Part shown: positions 56,564 through 64,000 of the stretch, piece by piece | How positions within the stretch are numbered: position 1 is the first letter of the stretch | How the letters are laid out: each line of letters begins with the position of its first letter | Assembly: GCF_003573695.1 (NCBI RefSeq) | Contig: NC_039359.1 | Coordinates: 121,651,849-121,715,848 of the forward strand | Source: Papaver somniferum | Taxonomy: Eukaryota; Streptophyta; Magnoliopsida; Ranunculales; Papaveraceae | Direction of reading: 5' to 3' | DNA: 64,000 bases | Notes under the pieces: generated by a model | The model's database searches: none | What the model saw: only the letters and a program-made list of their open reading frames with translations | What the model was told of the DNA's origin: nothing | Translations under genes and position numbers: made by a program

Positions 56564-58130
56564 CCGTTTCCTTGCAGAGTGACGTCACATCTGATGCAAA
56601 GTTTTACGATTTTCACCCTAAGCTAAAAATCACCATCAACAGGGATATACACAATAGACTAAGGTGTTGCAACTATACTCAGTGGAAGTGTGGTTGAGGT
56701 CGAGGCTCCATAAAGGAAGTTAGAGAGACCACTTGGTTTGATCAATCCTCACCTAGAAAGGAAGTAGGTGAGTAAGGCACAACTTATTTATATCATCAGA
56801 AATCATCTCATAAGATTGTCTCTGAATATGTCCATGAATCAAACTGGAGGACGCTCCGAAGTTTTAAATGATTCTAGAGAACAATGAAATCCTGACGGAT
56901 TATGGGAATGCATATGAGTCAATGGAAGGATCATGCGTGCACAATGATGATATAATCCAGAAATAGTTGCTCCAGAAGTAGAGCACAGTGAGATCGAACC
57001 ATGCTTTATTTTGATTAATTTCAAATAAATATCATATTTGGCCTACGCAATCCAGGTAGAACTTAGTTCTTTGACAAATATACGAGTATTTGGTGTGGTA
57101 GTGCTAACCAACCTAGTATAAAGTCTGTGGGACATATGTGGTTATTTGTCACAAAGTGTAGTGAGAAGAATGAGGTCTTAAAGTATAAAGAATCACCTTG
57201 TGGCGCGAGGTTTCTCACAAACCCTTGGATCGCTTACTCTTTTGAACATCATAATGTTCAGTTAATTAGTTTGCTTGGTAGTTTCAAAAGAACTTGAAAC
57301 ATAGTAGATGTGGTTATATCTCTGGAGATTTAGGCTCAAAGATATTTACAAAAGTGCATGATGGACTTTTGCTTCCCATGTCGAATAACTCTAAACCAAG
57401 GAGTGTGTTTGCAGTTACACTGGAACACTCACTTATTGATTTAAACAACCAGGCGGATGTGGTATACTCGTCTAAGTGACTATTTGATTGGGAAGGGATA
57501 AACAAGTAAGGTTTCGTACCATGCGTATTAAATAAGTTCCTGATTCAGAATTATAGCTATCTATGTCGACGGTATGGACATGATAAGTACTCTTAATGGT
57601 ATAAGAGATCTTACAATCTATTTAAAATCTGAATTTGAGATGAAAATCCTGGGAAATCTCGATCTTATCTATGTTCTAAACTAGAAGACCGAGTTTGTGG
57701 TATATTATTCCACCAGTTTGCATATGTACATTGTCAGGCAATTTAACAAGGACGTGCATGCTGCTAGCACTCCCATGATTAGTCGAGTTTCAAATGTACA
57801 TAAATGACCAATTCGTCTGAAGGAAGATGACGAAGTTGGGTCGGGAGATGAACTTTCCTTATCTAAGTATAATAGACGCATTATTATACTTAGTGTAATG
57901 TACTCGACTAAATACTACATACTCAATGAACTTGTTAGCTAGATATAGCTCAGCGCCAACACAACGTCATTGGAATGGTATAATGAATGTAATCATGTGC
58001 TTAAAAGTAACCATTGACATAAATTTGTTTTATCCATGCAAAGACATAAATTTTTTTTATCCATGCAAAGACATAAAAAGGAACGCTAACGAAAGTGCAA
58101 TCCAAGGATTGTTGATTATAAAGGAACAAT
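56564..58130 (+). pseudogene. Copia-C RT and RNase H remnant
   Basis: Continuation of the copia-C pol beyond R. Readable phrases are AIQVELSSL (about 57036), then after many stops IAIYVDGMDMIST (57552-57590) where the catalytic YVDD has become YVDG, YLKSEFEMKILG (about 57622-57657), and NLLARYSSAPTQRHWNGI (57928-57981) from the start of the RNase H domain. Stops and frameshifts occur throughout. The mutated catalytic motif alone would abolish RT. Confidence 0.8.
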
Positions 58131-59303
58131 AATATCTTCTCCAACGAAAGTAATCAGGGGGAGATAAGGTAGACTATTTTCTAGGTCATTACTGATATTC
58201 AGTTTCGAAAAGTACATGACTAAAGGAACAGTCTGGAACAACTCTGAAAGTAATCAGGGGAGATGCCGACATCAGGGGGAGGATCCAAGGATATGATGTC
58301 GACATAATTTACTTCGAAATTGAAGATGTGGTGTACTCTTTTCCCCTTCGATCGAGAATAGTTTTTCCCAAAGGGTATTATTACTTGACAAGGTTTTTGG
58401 CGAGACAATACTAAAAGCATCAAGTATGTTGAACGTTGAAGACATAAAGATCGCGTTGATATTATTGAAAATATCTGAATCAAAGAAATGAAACACGATA
58501 GTCCGTAAAGCAACGTAACTTCCAGAATCAACAACATGGTTCTATAAACATCAAAGTCACCAAATTAAAGTGTGATAAACTCCTTTTGACTGCATTAGAC
58601 TAAAAAAAATTGTCTGATATCAGGGGGAGCATCTAATGGTGTGTTGAACTCTTTTCCTTCACCGAGGTTACTTTTTCCCACATGGTTTTGTTGCTCGGCA
58701 AGGTTTTTAATGAGACAACAACAAATACCGGGAAATAATTTCCCAACTAAGGCTATTGTCTTTCGCACGAGGATTTTCTTCCTTAGGAGTTGTGAAGCAA
58801 CTAGTCAACTTCAACGGAACAAAGTGACCATCAACAACAGATCACCTTTACTTGCATCTGTCACGTTGTACTCTTTTCCCTTCGTCAAGGTTTTATCCCA
58901 CTGGGTTTTCCTTGTCAAGGTTTTAATGAGGCAACATATTCGAGTCCAACTATGTTGTAAGTTTGATTAATATTGTACTCTTTTTCTTTAGTTCAGGTTT
59001 TTTCCCTCTGGGTTTCCCTGGCGAAGTTTTAACGAGGCAATTAACTTAGACTCATCGATCTGTAAAGATCGTATTGCATGTGATGAACTACATGTAAAGT
59101 AAGAGACAATATGTGAAGCACTACATGTGAAGAGTTGTACCAAGGTTTTATCCCACTGAGTTTTTCCTTGTCAAAGTTTTAGTAAGGCAATTGATTTCGA
59201 CATAAGTCATCAAGGAGAGAACAACATTTGAAGAACTACATTCAAAGAACTATATGTGAAGCACTATGTATAAAGTTTTGTTGTTGAACCACACAAGCGG
59301 GAG
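58131..59303 (+). repeat. Copia-C 3' region with five hairpin-like repeats and polypurine tracts
   Basis: The phrase CTCTTTTCCTT...TTTTTCCCAC...GGTTTT...CAAGGTTTTAATGAGGCAA recurs at about 58333-58410, 58648-58720, 58870-58942, 58976-59041 and 59143-59193. Each holds CAAGG and CCTTG, so it can fold. CAGGGGGAG occurs at 58156, 58272 and 58621, in addition to AAGCGGGAG next to the LTR. Confidence 0.75.
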
Positions 59304-59474
59304 TGTTAAAGAGCCCACGCCCATGGATGTGTGGACCAAAACGGGAGTCTTTTGGTTTTCCCTTATCCATGTATACAAAGATATGATATCCATGTAACCA
59401 CATAACTCTTATCCATGGAATCCCTCTCTTTCTCTACTTCTTTCTTTTTCCATATTATATTTTACTGTAAAACA
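59304..59474 (+). repeat. Copia-C 3' LTR, 171 bp
   Basis: It starts TGTTAAAGAGCCCACGCCCA and ends TGTAAAACA. Direct copy of 34885-35045. Confidence 0.8.
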
Positions 59475-60079
59475 TTTGCTATTTTACTTCCACTAGTTAA
59501 GACCTTATACTATAATATTGTTAATATTTTATATCCACGCTTAAATATGTTGTATGCCAAATTGATTGCATAATTCTCTTTATAACTTCAAAAAAAAATT
59601 CTTTATTAACATCGTCATTGGTTTTCTTTTCTTATATTTGTTGATAAAGTATTAACAAGTTTTGTAGGTTTTATATATACTGCATTCTCCCTTGATTTTT
59701 TGTTAAATAATAAATGATGTAATATATATTGATCAATATCATATTTTCAAAAAATATCACTAACACTTGATAAGAAATATATATTATACAATTGTATTTA
59801 CTATTGCATTATTATTAAATTAATCAGTTACTTTTTTTTCTTTTTCAAGCAGACATTAAACTCATAATTCCATTATCCATAATAATAAGTAACATGATTT
59901 GGTTATTTCATGGTACCAAAACCTTCGTGTTTAACTATTCCTAAATAAGACTATTAAATCCATTTGAAATTCTTGAAATGATAACTAGCATTATGGCTTC
60001 CGAACACTCCATTTCTTCATGAATGGAACGAACTCAGATCAATTAGCATTGCGACGGTTTCGCTCTTCATTAAAGGCGT
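59475..60079. other. AT-rich non-coding stretch
   Basis: No gene or repeat structure recognised. Very AT-rich to about 59900. Confidence 0.5.
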
Positions 60080-60506
60080 TTAAATACAGGTTAACCACAC
60101 TTTGTAAAGTTTGAAACAGCTGGTAAGGCTGGTTCTTGAGGGGCCAGTTGATTGAATAGAGATACCAAGCTTCTTAGTGAGTTTTGTTGCGGCTTGTGCA
60201 GCTTGAGGAACAACAATGTTGTTTTGATCCCCATAAGTTCTCAACAGGAGAATACAGGCTTCAATTCTCTGACGCAATTCAGCACTCAAATGGTTCATAC
60301 CCTTACCGCAAGTTCGGGCTTCCCCATACTCACCTTGATTCCACCCAGGGTAACAATAACGTATTCAGCTGTGACGTTATCTGCCATATTAGGAGCAACA
60401 TTTCCTGCCATTCTGATTAAACTGATCGGTTTTACAGATACAATCTCGGATGTTTTCCCTTCGGATTTACGAACACAATTTGTAGTAGATGCAGATTCTG
60501 AGTGAG
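60080..60506 (-). pseudogene. Unrecognised gene fragment
   Basis: On the minus strand a 72-codon frame (60298-60080) reads MNHLSAELRQRIEACILLLR and then alternates small and charged residues (VVPQAAQAATKLTKKLG). The frame upstream stays sensible for some codons (EARTCGKG). A second frame (about 60480-60340) gives LIRMAGNVAPNM, with a GGTGAGT donor-like site between the two. It looks more protein-like than neighbouring frames, but I do not recognise the family. It may be an exon of a dead gene. Confidence 0.3.
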
Positions 60507-61703
60507 TGTAACAAAAACTTAATTAGTTACGATTGTATATTTTAGGAACTAAAAAGACAACTGCGCAAAAGACACGTTCAACGTATAACTTGTCGTGCGT
60601 ATAGAAACAAAAGAAAGTTGAAAAATAAAAGAAAATAAGATTATATATTATTCTAGTGATTGTATCTTCCTTGGGAGCTAACATAAGATAATTTTTCAGG
60701 CATTCAAATATAACATCTATAAACCTCAAAGGTTGTTGTTTTTGTATTTTTTTTTTGACAAAAAAATAAAAGAAGACAACAAATTTAAATAAGAAAAATT
60801 TTGTCCCTTAAATCAAATATTGGTTCTTCCACTGGACGAGATTACATAGAAAGAGGAAAATTTTACAGTGACTTTGAATTTATATTTTGTGAGTACTATA
60901 TATGATAAGAGAAGGTAATATATTTCTAGTGTTTTTCCCATATGTACTCATATTTTCTATCAAAATAAGATTTAGCGTCTGGTGTACATTTAACTTTATA
61001 GTGACCTATCATCTATATGTCGTCGTTTGGTTACTAATCAGTGAGTCTATCCATAAATATTGCAAGTCTAGCCTTTTGGTCTGCTTTGTGTATGTAAATA
61101 CAAATCTTCGGTTGTTGTGACCTCGTGTGCATCATGATGTTCTTTTTGGTAAGAAATGTTATTATGAGACAACCAAAATAATCTTGGTAATTATATTGCC
61201 CGCCAATTGCGAGACTGGATGGAAATGAAAGAGATGGACGAATCAATCGAAGTATTTTTATATGTTGCTCGTTACTTTACATGATTCATTTTTAAATAAC
61301 TATTTATAGGTTTCTTATGCTGCTAAAATTTAATTGGCCCGGTCAAAAATTCGTTGGCCGAAGAACTCTTAGGCTTCCCAAATCTTGAAAAGCGCTTCCT
61401 CCACGTTTGATGAATTATAGGTATGAATACAAGTATTTTTTTTATTTTTCCGATAAAAGAGGTACGAACCTCATTTATATGTTGAAGGATTTTCCACGCC
61501 TCTGTTGAGTTAGAGATTAATGTTTATTACAGTATCCCTGGAAAATTGAAAATTTTATTTGTACAATAATATTCTTAGATTTTCCATCATTCAAGTGCTT
61601 GTTAACAACATTCTAGTTACAGTATGATGAAATGTGAGCTTCCTAAATAATGGGCGTACCTATTTTTAAAACAAATCCATTTACTTTAAAGTCTATGCAA
61701 GTA
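60507..61703. other. Non-coding stretch
   Basis: AT-rich, only random short frames, no repeat recognised. Confidence 0.5.
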
Positions 61704-62544
61704 CTAGGTTGAACCCCCTAAATCCTCACTAATAAAGTTTTTGTTTTGTCGATCTCGGGAATACATTCCCATAAGTAGCCTTAAAATAACTTTTGTATCA
61801 CTTTGAAAATAATGTTGAATCCGCTCCATTGAGTAGCTCGTCTGAAAGAAACCTCTTCTCCTTTTTCGTCTAGATCTTCTCTTGCAGTGCAATCAACATA
61901 GGTTCCTTTCCCTTCATTTTCTCCTGCAAAAGTTGTTAAAGTTAGACCAATTCCTAAATTTTTAATGGGATTTGACATAGAGATAGCTAGGAATATACCT
62001 TTTTGTAGTTGTTTATGTATCTAACTATGTCACTTGATGTTTTCGCTTTATTCTGGTTTATTTTACCAAAGACTAGGTTACATGATATCTTGCTTTTCAA
62101 GCATGCCAAGTTATTATTCCCTAGAATTCAAGCCATCTTATTGCATTTAAACAACTATTTTGGTTGGTAAACCAAGTACTCAACCAATCATGGAAGTCAG
62201 TTATTCTAATTGTTATATTTCGGAGATGCATCCACACCTGGTTGATAAAATTGCACTGCATAAATAAATGAGTTAAGGTTTCACTACCAGTACCACATAG
62301 TATGCAAGTAGTATTTATGTTCGACAGAATAAAAAAAATCAATAAAGAGTTTAACAGAAGTTGGTACTTGCATGCTTTGTATCATGCTCCAGTCCTTTGA
62401 GAGACTTTCTGTTGTGTTAATTGAATCATACAGGGTTTTAACAGTGAACTTAACTGTGTTGTTTAGTGTCCATTGAGTTTCATATTCCCTTGCATTATTT
62501 GGAATTTGGATTTTTAAAACACTCCCTTTTGCTTCCCCTAACAA
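61704..62544 (-). pseudogene. LINE-type remnant: zf-RVT and RNase H-like parts
   Basis: On the minus strand 62544-62284 gives WTLNNTVKFTVKTLYDSI and WSMIQSMQVPTSVKLF, then a frameshift to 62342-62121 with CILCGTGSETLTHLFMQC and VWMHLRN. This is the zinc-binding domain found behind the RT of plant LINEs (zf-RVT). Further left (61978-61704) LGIGLTLTTFAGENEGKG resembles the start of an RVT_3 RNase H domain. RT itself is absent and frameshifts separate the parts. It could also come from a domesticated RNase H-like gene. Confidence 0.65.
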
Positions 62545-62799
62545 AACGGGCTAACAATTTATCATGGTCTCAGGCATTTAGACTTATCATTAGCTCACCT
62601 TACTTAGATTTTCAGTTCCTATTAGAGTTTTACTAGGGGAGGTTTAGTATCTGGTATCAAATAGCCTTTCCAGATGTCAATACTTTCTTCATTTCCAATT
62701 TCTCAGAAAACATTCTTATTTATTTGTTGCACCCCCGAATGTAAACCCTTCCAAATGCAACTATCTCCTATATTTGGTTTGTCTTGCAGTTTCACATTT

Positions 62800-64000
62800 A
62801 GGGTATGTGGGGGTACTAGAATACACCACCAACTTTTTCTTAGGAAACCTGTATGGACTAAACTCAAATATAATTCTGAGAGTTCAACTTAATGAGTCTG
62901 AATCAGGAAAGATATGAAAAGTTTATATCTCTTTCTCTCACAATCAGAATGTTACAGAAACTAGTTCGTGAACCTGATTATGCCGTGAGAGTACTTGGAC
63001 GATTCCAAAGAACAATATCCAAGAATCAATCAAGTTTTATCCAACAAACAAAGATATATCTATTTTGATTGATTTACATACAACCTGTGATATTTCAGTT
63101 ATAAAGATAAACAATATAATGTGGAAAAAGAAATAACACATACACCATAAATTTTGTTAACGAGGAAACCGCAAATGCAGAAAAACCCCGGGACCTAGTC
63201 CAGATTTGAACACCAAACTGTATTAAGCCGCTACAGACACTAGACTACTATCACAACTTCGGACTAGATTGTAGTTGAGACCGAATTAAACTGTCACGGA
63301 AATTCAGTTACAGCCGCGCTCCTTACGCCTCTTGAATCCCAGCAGGACTCCGCGCAATTGATTCCCTTAGCTGACGTCCTTTACAACCTAAGAGTCACTT
63401 CAACTCAATTGAATACTTTAAACCAATCTTCCTCCCACAGATAAGCCTATATGTGATTTTCGTTCTGATCAAAGATCAAGGTAGGGTAGGAAATCGATTG
63501 CAATAGACAAAGTCTAGCAAGTCTCAAAATCCGGTCTTATGACTCCCGAAGAGCAGCCTAGATTATTATTCACCTCACAAGTATAAACTTGTGGAATCAC
63601 AAAGCCTAAGACGAAGAAACTTTGTGGTTTCTATCTATCTTGTTTGTTGGAGCAAATCTCAACAACCAAAACAATATCAGGATACACAAACTATCAAGAT
63701 AATGATAGTTGGACCTGGCTTGACGAATCCCTAGGTGAAGTGTTTTTAGTCGCTAAACCCTAGAAGGGTTTTAAGGAGAGGACGACTCTAGTTTACAACT
63801 AGGACACACAAGAATAGTGTCAGGGATTTAAAGATCCTAGTTGTTTGAGGTTCTCCTTAACTTGACTTGAGATTAACATAATAGAATATACACTCTGGTT
63901 AGGATTAACCATAACTGGACCGTGTACAATGACATGTTCATGAAGGTTAGCCGAAACTAGCCAATTGAACGATAAGATTAACCATGTTCTTGAATCACAC
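62800..64000 (-). mobile_element. X copy C, truncated by window end
   Basis: In reverse complement it aligns by eye with copy B around 21199-21319 and 31738-31930: the TGTGTTATTTCTTTT...GATATTTCAGGTTG order, TTGATTGATTC(C)TTG, and GAGTCTGACT/GATTCAGACTC blocks. It also aligns with the copy A sequences near 6740-6960. It is more diverged than A against B. The left end near 62800 (TATGTGGGGGTAC) corresponds to the ...CCCCGCTTTTTCA end of copy B but is mutated. Confidence 0.7.

Larger units (their letters stand above)
34885..59474 (+). mobile_element. Copia-C: degenerate Ty1/copia element with short LTRs, split by R
   Basis: LTRs 34885-35045 and 59304-59474 share nearly all their sequence. The left starts TA instead of TG and ends CG instead of CA. 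A G-rich AAGCGGGAG precedes the right LTR. The coding halves lie on both sides of R: integrase C-terminal part at 37560-38430 and RT to RNase H at 56990-58000. No exact target duplication is visible: TATTT at the left and TTTGC at the right share only ATTT when shifted by one base. The span of 24.6 kb includes R, the hAT element and A2. Confidence 0.75.

Noticed and set aside
60152..60505. 117-codon plus-strand frame
   Set aside because: It overlaps the more protein-like minus-strand frame and shows no motif; not strongly excluded.
1..64000. tRNA, rRNA and 5S-like genes
   Set aside because: No cloverleaf-like or rRNA-like sequence was noticed; a tRNAscan run would be decisive.

Overview
The window is plant nuclear DNA made almost entirely of transposable elements: LTR retrotransposons of the Athila, Tat-like and Ty1/copia lineages, hAT elements, Tourist/Harbinger-like MITEs and a LINE remnant. 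The only candidates for host sequence are a small unrecognised gene at about 33.73-34.76 kb and a fragment near 60.1-60.5 kb. There is no rRNA, tRNA, CRISPR array or bacterial-type operon. A flowering plant with a large, repeat-rich genome fits. A Papaveraceae-like eudicot is a guess from memory of similar repeats and cannot be shown from the sequence alone.

Layout. (1) 1-8557: a copy of a long LTR, here called family X (minus strand), split by element A1 (79-6719). A1 is a very young non-autonomous retrotransposon with almost identical LTRs, 5-bp target duplication ATTCC and one intact 440-codon gene of unknown function. (2) 8558-14984: a Tat-like remnant on the minus strand, with an antisense plant-mobile-domain gene, a MITE, a 48-bp tandem array, a decayed gag, a PBS and a 5' LTR. 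(3) 14985-17077: quiet DNA with an 853-bp hAT element and a palindrome-rich array. (4) 17081-33294: a four-level nest, MITE containing copia-B containing a solo X LTR containing an Athila element with recognisable but broken gag, protease, RT, RNase H and integrase. Each level has a full or nearly full target duplication. (5) 33728-34762: a small gene with an internal tandem duplication. (6) 34885-59474: a second nest. Degenerate copia-C (short LTRs) contains R, a long non-coding Tat-like element. R carries a hAT element with thionin-like gene pieces in one LTR, and A2, a second copy of the A1 family, in its interior. (7) 59475-64000: AT-rich DNA, an unknown gene fragment, a LINE zf-RVT/RNase H-like remnant and a third, truncated X LTR.

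How the parts relate. A1 and A2 encode no RT or integrase. They share with the resident Athila the TGGCGCC-type primer site, the G-rich polypurine tract next to the LTR, a second G-rich tract about 1 kb upstream and blocks of 3' non-coding sequence. The simplest reading is that they are non-autonomous relatives copied by Athila-lineage enzymes, with a conserved uncharacterised protein in the gag-pol position. R and the 8.6-15 kb remnant share a different, TGGCGACC-type primer site.

All coordinates were found by reading. No alignment or database search was run, and LTR divergence figures are hand counts.
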